Shown here piece after piece: positions 6,773-13,901 of a DNA stretch of 13,901 nucleotides. The notes beneath the pieces are model-generated. The model made no database searches. It saw only the letters and a list, made by a program, of their open reading frames with translations, and had not been told where the DNA came from. The translations under genes were made by a program, and so were the position numbers. Source of the stretch: an uncultured Bacteroidales bacterium (GTDB taxonomy: Bacteria; Bacteroidota; Bacteroidia; Bacteroidales; FEN-979); NCBI GenBank assembly GCA_903928285.1, contig CAIYQH010000023.1, positions 1 through 13,901 on the forward strand, read 5' to 3'. How positions within the stretch are numbered: position 1 is the first letter of the stretch; every line of letters starts with the position of its first letter.

Positions 6773-8029
6773 TTACGGTTTTGCTGAATTATACATCATG
6801 GTAATTTCGGTGGCAGTCAACGGACGATGGTAGATTCTTACATCATCCAGTAAACCCTTGAAATGGTTGTTAGTCGGATCACTGTACTGAGCCCATGCAT
6901 CGGTAATGGTAGGATTGTTCTTATCCTGGATAAATCCGAATACAAAGTTCTTGTTGCCGGCATTACCGTTGTATTTGAGACCTTTAACAGTCAGTTTGGG
7001 ATCGCCTGCAGGCCAGAGGTTGAAATCCTGAGCTTTCATTTTTTCGCCATTCAGGTAAAGAGTACCGATTTTGGATGTAGCATCATAGACACAGGTGACA
7101 AAAGCCCATTTATTTGCAAGGATATCATTAACCTTTCCGCCGCCGGTAACCAGGTCTTTGCAGAAAGTCCATCCCTGCCAGCCGCCGTTGGCACCGGTTT
7201 GTCCATTGCCGTTAAACCAGAGATCTTCCGATCCGGAGGTGTTGTCGGCATACTTGTACTGGGCAGCGAGTTTGCACCAGCCTTTGTTGGCATCGGAACT
7301 GTGGTTGATTTCGAACTGGAATCCATACCAGCCGGCCAGACCCATAACAAACTGGTCATGTTTGGTGGAATCAGCTTTTACCCAGAAGGCAATGGAGAAA
7401 TCGCTGCAGGAATCGAGTACGTTCCCATTCGGAATCTCGATGAGCGATGTGGTTCCATTGAAAGATGCAGCTTTTCCGGCAATACTTTTGTAGGAATCCA
7501 CGTACGAGATGTCAATAATACCGTTTGTGAGGGCGTTGAAGTTGCCCATCTGGTCATTGGCGTTATTATCAAAATTCCAGTAAGCAATGGGTCCGTCGGG
7601 TGCAAAAGAGCCTTCAGTGGTGAAGGTCCTTACCACACTGCCCAGGGATTGTCCGTCTGTTGCTCCGATACCGATAAGGGATAGTGTATAGACCGAACCC
7701 GTGCCTAAAATAGTTTTAGGAACAATGTTCACCGTACTTCCTGAAGTAGTAAGCGTTAAATCGATTGTCTTGTTTCCATACTGTCCAATCAATGTTACGG
7801 TCGCCGCAGTAACCGTTGCAGGATTTACTGCGATTGAAAATCCGGCTACGATGGTCGGGTTGCTTGGAACTGTGGTAGCCGGAGCTGCCAGGTTCAGGTC
7901 TACTGACCCTGCTTTCAGGGAGGTCATTGAGAAGGTTACCGTTGTGTCTTTTTTCTTGCAGGACATCATTCCTACTAGGAGAACCGAAACAAGAAAAAGG
8001 CTGCTTAATTTAATAATTTGTTTTTTCAT
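6773..8029 (-). CDS. Surface glycan-binding lipoprotein with Ig-like and LamG-like domains (SusE/F position)
   Basis: 418 residues, ATG at 8029, TAA at 6773. The signal peptide ends in VGMMSCKKKD, with Cys24 as the lipidation site; the charged KKKD after it fits export to the cell surface. Residues about 30-138 look like a Big_5-type Ig-like domain, ending SVVRTFTTEG. Residues about 143-415 are a concanavalin/LamG-like beta-sandwich (Laminin_G_3 type). It starts with PIAYWNFDNNANDQ, contains FSIAFWVKAD (211-220), KWAFVTCVYD and GTLYLNGEKM (322-331), and ends with GLLDDVRIYHRPLTATEI. No catalytic motif is seen. By position, 19 bp after susD, it takes the place of SusE/SusF-type surface glycan-binding proteins, which hold the polysaccharide near the SusCD transporter. 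The Ig-like module may act as a spacer holding the LamG domain away from the membrane. The ligand is presumed to be the beta-glucan of this PUL. Confidence 0.88.
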   Translation of the reverse strand: MKKQIIKLSSLFLVSVLLVGMMSCKKKDTTVTFSMTSLKAGSVDLNLAAPATTVPSNPTIVAGFSIAVNPATVTAATVTLIGQYGNKTIDLTLTTSGSTVNIVPKTILGTGSVYTLSLIGIGATDGQSLGSVVRTFTTEGSFAPDGPIAYWNFDNNANDQMGNFNALTNGIIDISYVDSYKSIAGKAASFNGTTSLIEIPNGNVLDSCSDFSIAFWVKADSTKHDQFVMGLAGWYGFQFEINHSSDANKGWCKLAAQYKYADNTSGSEDLWFNGNGQTGANGGWQGWTFCKDLVTGGGKVNDILANKWAFVTCVYDATSKIGTLYLNGEKMKAQDFNLWPAGDPKLTVKGLKYNGNAGNKNFVFGFIQDKNNPTITDAWAQYSDPTNNHFKGLLDDVRIYHRPLTATEITMMYNSAKP

Positions 8030-8040
8030 CTTGAAATTTA

Positions 8041-8063
8041 AATTAGGGTTAATAATTAGGGTT
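8041..8063. repeat. Short direct repeat spanning the susD stop codon
   Basis: The 10-mer AATTAGGGTT occurs at 8041-8050 and again at 8054-8063. On the coding strand AACCCTAATT is used for the last residues of SusD and then repeated just after its stop. It looks like a small local duplication that made part of the 19-bp spacer. No function is evident. Confidence 0.5.
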
Positions 8064-9542
8064 TTGTGCTAAATATCCTTTGGAAATGTCAACTTCACTT
8101 TGTGGTATCGGGAGCAACTCATGTTTCCCCGGAATGAAGCCAAGCGGCCCGAGCACCTGGGCAGCCCTTCCTGTTCTGACAAGATCCCAGAACCTCCATC
8201 CTTCCATTGCAAGTTCATGCCTGCGTTCATTAAAAATGATGTCTCTCAGTGCCGCCTGACCGGTAACAGTGATGTCGGGCAAAATTGCATTGTTCCCCTG
8301 ACGTGCACGGGCCCTGACCATATTCAGGTAGGTTAACGCTTCAGCAGGTTTGTTATTTTCATTGAGTGCTTCGGATGCCATTAAAAGTACATCGGCATAC
8401 CGGATTAGCCGCCTGTGATGTCCCCATTGTGTAGGGACATCGCTGCCGGGAATCCATACCTTCCTGTTATAGCATTCAATTTCAATGATGTTTCCCTGCG
8501 CGTCTTTGGTCACATCAGGGGTGCCTACATCCCCTACGATCACAACATTATCGATGGTATCCCCGAGATTAATGACAGTTCCGCGATAACGCGGATCGCC
8601 GGTTTCAAATGAATTTCTCAGATCGATTGAAGGTCGGTTAAAACCCCATCCCCGGTTCGGATTACCCCTTACACCCTGGGTGTTGGCATACTGATTTCCC
8701 CCGTTTTCCGTTCCTTCCACCTGCACCGCCCCTATTTCATAGACCGATTCGATACCGTTTTGTCCGGCAATCCCGTTTGCATTGGTAAACACGGGTTCCA
8801 GTCCGTACTGCATGGAGTTAATCACTTCCATGGCATATTTTTCCGCATTCACAAAGTCATGTCTGAACAGGTAAATTCTTGCCAGCAATGACTGGGCAGC
8901 TCCCTTGGTAGCCCTGCCTCTATCGGCCCCCTGGTATTCGCTCCTAAGAGGCAGATTTTCGGCGGCAAACTGTAGGTCGCTGATGATCAGCGAATAGACT
9001 TCATCTGCACTGGAACGTGTTAATTTCATAGCTGGTGTGGTGGTGGTTACCAGCGGAACGCCCCCCCAGGCCCTGACAAAGTCAAAATAGATCAGCCCAC
9101 GGTGGAACCTGGCTTCAGCAAGGTAACGGTTTTTCAAACTGTTATCCATTGTGATGGCAGGAACCTTTTCAATCACGACATTGGTATACTTCACCCCGAC
9201 ATATAAGGCGCTCCACCAGCGGTCGAGCCCGTCCTGCGTGGTGTTGATCGCAAAATAATCGTATGCCCCAACATTGTTGGACTGGTCGCCCGGGTTGCTG
9301 CCTTTGCGGGCATCATCCGACATGATATCAAGAATCGGGTAACCTCCCGAATTATAAGCCCATTCCCTGACGGCTTCATAGCAGGCATTGGTAGCCAGAA
9401 GGGCATCGGATGGAGTGGTTGGAAATACCTGTTGGGTCAACAGCCCCTGCGGGTCTTTCTCAAGGAATTTCTTACACCCTGAAAACGACAGTGAAACCAG
9501 CGCTGTGGCCAGAATGATATATTTTGTCATACCTGTTACCAT
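8049..9542 (-). CDS. susD-like: SusD/RagB-family outer-membrane glycan-binding lipoprotein
   Basis: 497 residues from the ATG at 9542 to TAA at 8049. A second in-frame ATG at 9530 gives MTKYIILATALVSLSFSGC, a more typical SusD start, and may be the real one. Cys23 in SFSGCKKFLEKDP is the lipidation site. The family pattern is clear: the N-terminal SusD-like region with TNACYEAVRE, RYLAEARFHRGLIYFDFVRAWGG (about 139-161, with the helices that pack against SusC), and the C-terminal RagB/SusD domain with RYADVLLMASEALNE, YLNMVRARAR, IIFNERRHELAMEGWRFWDLVR and the terminal LLPIPQSEVD...NPNY. SusD forms the lid of the SusC transporter and binds glycan at the cell surface. It starts only 5 bp after the susC stop, so the two are translated together. 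The normal length for the family is about 500-550 residues. Confidence 0.97.
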   Translation of the reverse strand: MVTGMTKYIILATALVSLSFSGCKKFLEKDPQGLLTQQVFPTTPSDALLATNACYEAVREWAYNSGGYPILDIMSDDARKGSNPGDQSNNVGAYDYFAINTTQDGLDRWWSALYVGVKYTNVVIEKVPAITMDNSLKNRYLAEARFHRGLIYFDFVRAWGGVPLVTTTTPAMKLTRSSADEVYSLIISDLQFAAENLPLRSEYQGADRGRATKGAAQSLLARIYLFRHDFVNAEKYAMEVINSMQYGLEPVFTNANGIAGQNGIESVYEIGAVQVEGTENGGNQYANTQGVRGNPNRGWGFNRPSIDLRNSFETGDPRYRGTVINLGDTIDNVVIVGDVGTPDVTKDAQGNIIEIECYNRKVWIPGSDVPTQWGHHRRLIRYADVLLMASEALNENNKPAEALTYLNMVRARARQGNNAILPDITVTGQAALRDIIFNERRHELAMEGWRFWDLVRTGRAAQVLGPLGFIPGKHELLPIPQSEVDISKGYLAQNPNY

Positions 9543-9547
9543 GATCC

Positions 9548-12500
9548 TTAAAATGTTAAGTTTAGACCAATAGAATAAACAGCAGTGATGGGGTAAACAC
9601 CATAATCGATCCCGTTTGAAAGGGAACCTCCCCCGATCTCAGGAGAATAACCTGTGAATTTCGCAAAGGTGTAAAGATTATCTGCTTTTAAGTAGATCCT
9701 GAGCTTTTGCATGGCGATCTTCGAACTCCAGTTTGTGGGCAGTGTATACCCAAGGGTAACATTCCTGATCCTCACGAATGATCCGTCCCTGATGAAATAA
9801 TCGGAAGGGATGTAGTTATATCCCTGGAAAGAAGCCTTGGGTTGTGTAGTGGTCGTTCCAGGTCCTGTCCAGCTGTTCATTACATAACTTTCAAAATTAT
9901 AGGGGTCAGGGCGAACAACCTCCTTGGCATTGAAGATTTTGTTGCCGGTTTGTCCCTGGACATTGCATGAAAAGTCGAACCCGAGGATTTCGAATCCGAA
10001 ATTGAAACCAAAAATAAAGGTTGGGATGGGTGACCCGATATAGGTGCGGTCCCTGCCATCGATTTTGCCATCATGGTTGACATCCACGAAGCGAAGGTCT
10101 CCCACGCCTGCATCTGCCATGTGGGGATAGGCATTCAGCTCAGCCTGGCTCTGGAACAGTCCGTCTGTTTTATAGCCGTAAAAGGCCCCGATGGGCAGCC
10201 CTACCTTGCTCTGAGTCACATAAAGACCATTGGCCAGATAACCACCGTTCAACACCGAGTCTATCCCAACACTTCCACCGATGGCCTTTACCTCATTGTG
10301 CACCGTTGAACCGAGAATTCCGACATTGTATTTAACTTTACCTATCTTGTCATGCCATGCGACATTGAACTCAAATCCTCTGTTGACCATCGATCCGGCA
10401 TTGAACCAAATCATGTCACTGCCGTTGCCGAAATAGGCTGGCACTTTCAGTGGAACAAGGATGCCGTCGGTAACACGGTTATAATAGTCAAATTCGCCCG
10501 TGAGGCGGTCATTGAAGAATCCTACTTCCAGCCCGGCATCCGTTTGTGTGGTAACCTCCCATTTCAGGTCAGGGTTGCCCAGTTTGCCATAGGATGCCGC
10601 TGTATTGATCACACCGGTACTGAGAATGGTAATGAGTTTGGAGTTAACCAGCGAATATCTTTCGACGTAATTGATCTTCTCATTCCCTGTTTTGCCCCAG
10701 CTGCCCCGCACCTTTAATTTGCTCAGGAACTTCAGGTTTTTCATGAAGTTTTCCTGCGATATATTCCATCCGAGGGCAAAGGAGGGGAAATTTCCCCAGC
10801 GTGTATTTTCAGCAAATTTGGACGAACCGTCCCTGCGGAATGTGGCCGTAACAATGTATTTTTTATTATAGACATAATTGGCACGAACCAGGAACGACAT
10901 CATGGAGTAATACTGATCATAAGGCACCGAGTTGTCAACACCCGGGAAGGTCGTGGTGAGATAATTTCCGGTTGTATACCAGAAACTTGAGGCATCGCGG
11001 ATAATGTCCTTAGCCGGGATCGTTGTAGTCTCACCCGATGTATTCTGCATCGTATAGCCGGCCACCGCATCGATTGAATGCTTCTTGATATCTTTATGAA
11101 AATTAAGCGTGTTCTCCCATTGCCAGGTAAGATTATCCGCCGACCCTTTGGTCAGGGTGTTCTGTGTGAAACTTTGCTGCGAAGGGGAGCCATTCGGGTA
11201 AGAAACCGTATAGGCGGGATTATAGTTTTCAAATTTGGAATATCCCCCGTCAATCCCGAAACTTGATTTGAATACAAACGAGTTCAGGAACGAAACTTCT
11301 CCATAAACATCTCCGACAAGACGGATGCCCTTGTTGAAATTATTCGAATAATACAGGGATGCCAGTGGGTTTCCCACATTATCGACTACCCCAAAATTGC
11401 CGTTTGAATAATAAGGTACAAGCACGGGCCATGCCCTGTAGGCTGCATAAGTTACATCCGGCGCAATTTCCTGTGAAAAGGGGGCAAAGGTGATGTTGTT
11501 ACCCAGTTTAACAAATTTCGACAGATTGTAAACATTGTTAAACTTCAGGGTGATGCGCTGGTAACTTGAATGGTTGATGATCCCGTTCTGCCCGTAATAA
11601 CCGACACTCACGTAATATTGTGTGGTTTTCGTTGATCCCGAAGCAGATGCCTGGAAATTGTAAACCGGTGCGAGGTGGAATATCTGGTCCTGCCAGTCAG
11701 TATTCGGGAGCATATCAATATTGTTGTAAAAACCTGGCTGGATCTCATTCCGGATAGTCGCAAACTGCGAGCCATTCAACAAGGAGATCTTTTTTGCCAG
11801 CCGTTGAACGCCAAATTCAGCCATAGCGCCGAAAACTGTCTTCTCCTCACCTATTTTACCGCTTTTTGTCGTTACCAGGATAACCCCGTTGGCACCCCTT
11901 GAACCATAAATAGCCGTGGCTGAGGCATCCTTGAGGATTTCCATTGATTTGATGTCATTACTGCTCAGGAAGGAGATATCATCAAGAATCACACCATCCA
12001 CTACATAGATCGGTGAAGAATTGTTAAACGTTCCCGTGCCCCTGATCCTTACTGTCGGCGACTCGCCAGGGGTGCCGGATGTACTTGAAACCTGCACGCC
12101 GGTTACCTGGCCCTGAAGACTCTGAACCGGGTTTAGGGCTGTTATCCTGGTGATGTCTTCAGATTTAACACTTCCCACAGAGCCGGACAGATCACTTTTT
12201 CGTACAGACCCGTAGCCGATAACTACTATTTCGTCAAGGGTCGTTTTTTTGGGATCAAGTTGTACATCTAAAGTAGTTTGCGCCACCACTTCCACTTCTT
12301 TGGTATTGTAACCGACAAAGGAAAATACCAGGGTCGCTTGTGCAGATTTTATGGTAATGAGGTACTTGCCGTCAATATCAGTGACTGCTCCTGAGGATGT
12401 GCCTTTTATCACAATTGTGGCGCCAGGTAAGGTTTCTTTTGTATCACCTGCTGTGACCACTCCCGTAATGGTACGTACCTGGGCATATGTGATTGTTATG

Positions 12501-12577
12501 AAACCGGACAGAAACAGGATCAGAAATCCTATTGTTTTTATCCTGTATGACTTTTCAAGATTGTAGAAATTCTTCAT
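9548..12577 (-). CDS. susC-like: SusC/RagA-family TonB-dependent outer-membrane oligosaccharide transporter
   Basis: 1009 residues, ATG at 12577, TAA at 9548, the usual SusC length. Residues 1-33 are a long-headed signal peptide ending in ITYAQ. Residues about 36-110 are a CarboxypepD_reg-like beta-sandwich (ITGVVTAGDTKETLPGATI). Residues about 114-123 (LDEIVVIGYG) form the conserved TonB-box-like junction. Residues about 124-240 form the plug, with VQSLQGQVTGVQV, RIRGTGTFNNSSPIYVVDGV and SMEILKDASATAIYGSRGANGVI. The remainder is the beta-barrel, and the protein ends in an aromatic residue (IGLNLTF), as expected for outer-membrane insertion. It imports oligosaccharides across the outer membrane using TonB energy, in complex with the SusD product of the next gene. 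It is the first gene after the 310-bp regulatory region, so it probably heads the operon. The substrate is inferred from the enzymes downstream. Confidence 0.97.
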   Translation of the reverse strand: MKNFYNLEKSYRIKTIGFLILFLSGFITITYAQVRTITGVVTAGDTKETLPGATIVIKGTSSGAVTDIDGKYLITIKSAQATLVFSFVGYNTKEVEVVAQTTLDVQLDPKKTTLDEIVVIGYGSVRKSDLSGSVGSVKSEDITRITALNPVQSLQGQVTGVQVSSTSGTPGESPTVRIRGTGTFNNSSPIYVVDGVILDDISFLSSNDIKSMEILKDASATAIYGSRGANGVILVTTKSGKIGEEKTVFGAMAEFGVQRLAKKISLLNGSQFATIRNEIQPGFYNNIDMLPNTDWQDQIFHLAPVYNFQASASGSTKTTQYYVSVGYYGQNGIINHSSYQRITLKFNNVYNLSKFVKLGNNITFAPFSQEIAPDVTYAAYRAWPVLVPYYSNGNFGVVDNVGNPLASLYYSNNFNKGIRLVGDVYGEVSFLNSFVFKSSFGIDGGYSKFENYNPAYTVSYPNGSPSQQSFTQNTLTKGSADNLTWQWENTLNFHKDIKKHSIDAVAGYTMQNTSGETTTIPAKDIIRDASSFWYTTGNYLTTTFPGVDNSVPYDQYYSMMSFLVRANYVYNKKYIVTATFRRDGSSKFAENTRWGNFPSFALGWNISQENFMKNLKFLSKLKVRGSWGKTGNEKINYVERYSLVNSKLITILSTGVINTAASYGKLGNPDLKWEVTTQTDAGLEVGFFNDRLTGEFDYYNRVTDGILVPLKVPAYFGNGSDMIWFNAGSMVNRGFEFNVAWHDKIGKVKYNVGILGSTVHNEVKAIGGSVGIDSVLNGGYLANGLYVTQSKVGLPIGAFYGYKTDGLFQSQAELNAYPHMADAGVGDLRFVDVNHDGKIDGRDRTYIGSPIPTFIFGFNFGFEILGFDFSCNVQGQTGNKIFNAKEVVRPDPYNFESYVMNSWTGPGTTTTQPKASFQGYNYIPSDYFIRDGSFVRIRNVTLGYTLPTNWSSKIAMQKLRIYLKADNLYTFAKFTGYSPEIGGGSLSNGIDYGVYPITAVYSIGLNLTF

Positions 12578-12606
12578 ATTGCGGATATTTCGTCACCATT
12601 TGAAAA

Positions 12607-12639
12607 CAAATTAACAAAAAAGGAAGGCTGAAATGCAAA
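12607..12639 (-). promoter_or_regulatory. Candidate susC promoter (Bacteroidota -33/-7 type)
   Basis: On the minus strand TTTG (12639-12636) is followed after 21 bases by TTAATTTG (12614-12607). The -33 element matches fully, and the -7 element matches TAnnTTTG at all fixed positions but the second. The spacing is within the range described for Bacteroides promoters. A transcript starting just downstream would have a leader of about 25 nt before the susC ATG at 12577. The call is tentative because the element is degenerate. Confidence 0.35.
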
Positions 12640-12679
12640 CTTTCCGCCGAATTGAATCTTTACATGATTACACCACTCC

Positions 12680-12717
12680 TTTGAAGGTGTTTGAAGGCAA
12701 TACGCCAATACTACGCC
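12680..12717. promoter_or_regulatory. Helically phased short direct repeats, possible regulator-binding site
   Basis: On the plus strand TTTGAAGG occurs at 12680 and 12690 (10-bp step), and TACGCC at 12701 and 12712 (11-bp step). Each pair is therefore spaced by one turn of the helix. The cluster begins about 40 bp upstream of the candidate -33 element of susC, a usual place for an activator. The binding protein would most simply be the LuxR-type regulator encoded just upstream. This is inferred from position and spacing only. Confidence 0.35.
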
Positions 12718-12743
12718 GAGCAGTCTAAGGCGACTTTAAAAAC

Positions 12744-12853
12744 ATTGTCTGATATTACCTCATGCACGATATAGCTACTGATTTCCATGATCATTACACA
12801 ATTTTTTAAAAACTTTACATAATTCACACATTCACAAAAGAGGATTGTCTGAT
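12744..12853. repeat. 10-mer ATTGTCTGAT repeated exactly 100 bp apart
   Basis: Identical copies lie at 12744-12753 and 12844-12853. The right copy overlaps a small inverted repeat TCTGA-TG-TCAGA (12848-12859); the left copy does not. It could be a pair of distant operator half-sites or chance. Confidence 0.25.
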
Positions 12854-12887
12854 GTCAGAAGATTAATGAAAAAAAAGAGGGCGAAAA

Positions 12888-13901
12888 TCAAAATTGCATG
12901 ACAAACTCAACAAGGTTCTTGTCTGAATCAAGCGATAATCTGCGTCGCAATCTGAATCGCCGTGTTTCCACGCCACGGAAGCTGATGTTCAGCAGGGGGG
13001 CTATTTCCTTTGAAGTAAGATTCAATTTCAGATAGGCGCAAAGTTTAAGATCACTTTGAGTCAATTCGGGATAAGCAGTTTTAAGCCGTTTAAAGAAATT
13101 TTCATGAGCCTGGTCGAAAAGCTCCTCAAATACTTTCCAGTCGTTGTCGTTTGATATGTTTGTATTGATCAGCGAAAGCAACCGTTCAAAATACCTTTGC
13201 GGGTATTCCCGGCCCAGGCGATCCCTTTGTTTGTCTAATTCGTCCTTGATTCCGATCAGCAGCTCATTCTTTTTAATGATTGCCATGGTTGAATCAGCCA
13301 GCTGAATGTTCTTATGCGAAATCTCCGCCTGTAGTTTTTCATTCTGGAGCTTGATAATTTCCTGTTCAGCATGTTCCTTTTCAAGCTGAGCGATGGCCTC
13401 ATCTTCGCGTCTCAGACGTTCATGGTGCCGGAGTAGTCTGCGTCGAAACAGGTACCTGCTCCAGTATGTCGCACCGAGAATCAGGACGAGATAGAAAATG
13501 TATGCAACATAACTGGCATACCAGGCAGCAGTTACCTTGAAATGCAGCAATTTGGGTTCAGTAAGCTGCCCCTTGCCATTAAGGGTTCGCACCAGAAAAG
13601 TATACTCTCCTTCGGGCAGTCTCGTATAGCTGATATCCGCCTTGTCTGTCCAATCACTCCATTCATTTTCAATTCCTTTCAATCTGTATTGGTAAAGTTT
13701 TGCAATGTGCCCGCTGTTGATGCTGGTAAAAGAAATTGAAAGATTATTCCATGCATGTGACAGGGTGAATGGAGCGGAATTAGCTCCTATTCGCTTTTTA
13801 ATTCCCTCTGAATTCCAGGAAAACACATCCCTGAACAATAGTTTTGTTTTATCAGGGATACCACCCTCTTTCAGGATTCTCATATGAAAAATGGCAAATC
13901 C
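12888..13901 (-). CDS. Y_Y_Y-domain membrane sensor/regulator with LuxR-like HTH (N-terminus beyond the right edge)
   Basis: 337 codons plus TGA at 12888. The frame stays open past the internal ATG at 13883 to the window edge (GFAIF then HMRILKE), so that ATG is not the true start and the gene is 5'-truncated. Residues about 54-126 are a Y_Y_Y (triple tyrosine) beta-domain, with LYQYRLKGIENEWSDWT, ISYTRLPEGEYTFLVR and a terminal WYASY. Residues about 129-148 are a single transmembrane helix. Residues about 155-225 are a charged coiled coil. The C-terminal about 280-330 is a LuxR/GerE-like helix-turn-helix (LTQSDLKLCAYLKLNLTSKEIAPLLNISFRGVETRRFRLRRRL). No histidine-kinase or receiver domain is seen between the membrane helix and the HTH, so it is not a hybrid two-component sensor. 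Family members usually carry a periplasmic beta-propeller upstream and reach about 900-1000 residues. It probably senses a glycan fragment and activates the adjacent susC operon. Confidence 0.88.
   Translation of the reverse strand, partial: GFAIFHMRILKEGGIPDKTKLLFRDVFSWNSEGIKKRIGANSAPFTLSHAWNNLSISFTSINSGHIAKLYQYRLKGIENEWSDWTDKADISYTRLPEGEYTFLVRTLNGKGQLTEPKLLHFKVTAAWYASYVAYIFYLVLILGATYWSRYLFRRRLLRHHERLRREDEAIAQLEKEHAEQEIIKLQNEKLQAEISHKNIQLADSTMAIIKKNELLIGIKDELDKQRDRLGREYPQRYFERLLSLINTNISNDNDWKVFEELFDQAHENFFKRLKTAYPELTQSDLKLCAYLKLNLTSKEIAPLLNISFRGVETRRFRLRRRLSLDSDKNLVEFVMQF

Larger units (their letters stand above)
12578..12887. other. 310-bp non-coding region between the regulator and susC
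   Basis: No plausible gene is seen here. The stretch is A/T-rich near both ends. It holds a candidate susC promoter (12607-12639), phased short direct repeats (12680-12717), a 10-mer repeated 100 bp apart (12744 and 12844), and an 8-bp palindrome ATGATCAT (12787-12794). After the regulator stop there is a T8 run on the minus strand but no stem before it, so no intrinsic terminator for the regulator can be called. Read-through into susC is possible. Confidence 0.6.

Noticed and set aside
6863..7684. 273-residue plus-strand frame opposite the LamG lipoprotein gene
   Set aside because: It lies wholly antisense to a well-supported gene with a signal peptide and recognisable domains, has no recognisable motif or promoter, and is explained by few stop codons opposite that coding frame.
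8041..8063. TTAGGG units resembling telomeric repeats
   Set aside because: There are only two copies, within a small duplication at a bacterial gene end; the resemblance is coincidental.
12860..12887. T8 run after the regulator stop as an intrinsic terminator
   Set aside because: No stem of useful length precedes the run; the nearby TCTGA-TG-TCAGA has a 2-nt loop and lies after the T-run in the direction of transcription.
13881..13883. ATG at 13883 as the start of the regulator
   Set aside because: The frame continues open to the window edge, and a protein starting there would lack the sensor domain expected before a Y_Y_Y domain, so the gene is truncated by the window.
1..13901. CRISPR arrays, tRNA/rRNA genes, insertion sequences, phage or toxin-antitoxin genes
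   Set aside because: None was seen: no spaced repeat arrays, no cloverleaf-like segment, no transposase motifs, and the coding regions are fully explained by PUL genes.

Overview
The window is one polysaccharide utilization locus (PUL) of a Bacteroidota bacterium. All supported genes lie on the minus strand, so the locus reads right to left. The assignment to Bacteroidota rests on an adjacent SusC/SusD pair, lipoproteins with Cys-Lys-Lys after the lipobox, a Y_Y_Y-type membrane regulator, no clear Shine-Dalgarno sequences, and a moderate G+C content (mid-40s percent by eye). The genus cannot be told from the sequence.

Layout in transcription order: (1) 13901-12888, the C-terminal third of a membrane-spanning sensor/regulator (Y_Y_Y domain, TM helix, coiled coil, LuxR-like HTH), cut by the right edge; (2) 12887-12578, a 310-bp non-coding region with a candidate promoter and phased direct repeats; (3) 12577-9548 SusC, 9542-8049 SusD and 8029-6773 a surface lipoprotein with an Ig-like and a LamG-like domain; (4) a strong 13-bp-stem hairpin at 6754-6717; (5) 6698-4728 a lipoprotein GH144 glucanase, 4700-2460 a GH3 beta-glucosidase and 2447-1062 a second, divergent GH144-like (PF10091) enzyme, separated by only 12-27 bp; (6) a 164-bp gap with a hairpin and a weak promoter candidate; (7) 897-<1, the N-terminal 299 residues of an exported protein with two carbohydrate-binding-like domains, cut by the left edge.

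How the genes probably work together: the regulator senses a glycan fragment in the periplasm and activates the susC promoter. The LamG lipoprotein and SusD hold the glycan at the cell surface. The lipoprotein GH144 shortens it, SusCD imports the oligosaccharides, and the periplasmic GH3 and second GH144-like enzyme finish them to glucose. GH144 plus GH3 is the pairing described for beta-1,2-glucan (sophoro-oligosaccharide) use in Chitinophaga, Parabacteroides and Bacteroides. Beta-1,2-glucan is therefore the best substrate guess, but it is an inference.

The parts least explained by known biology are the divergent PF10091 enzyme, which lacks the acidic cluster present in its neighbour, and the truncated two-CBM protein at the left edge. 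The phased repeats upstream of susC and the hairpin separating the transport genes from the enzyme genes are the most testable regulatory signals. No tRNA, rRNA, CRISPR array, insertion sequence or phage gene was seen.
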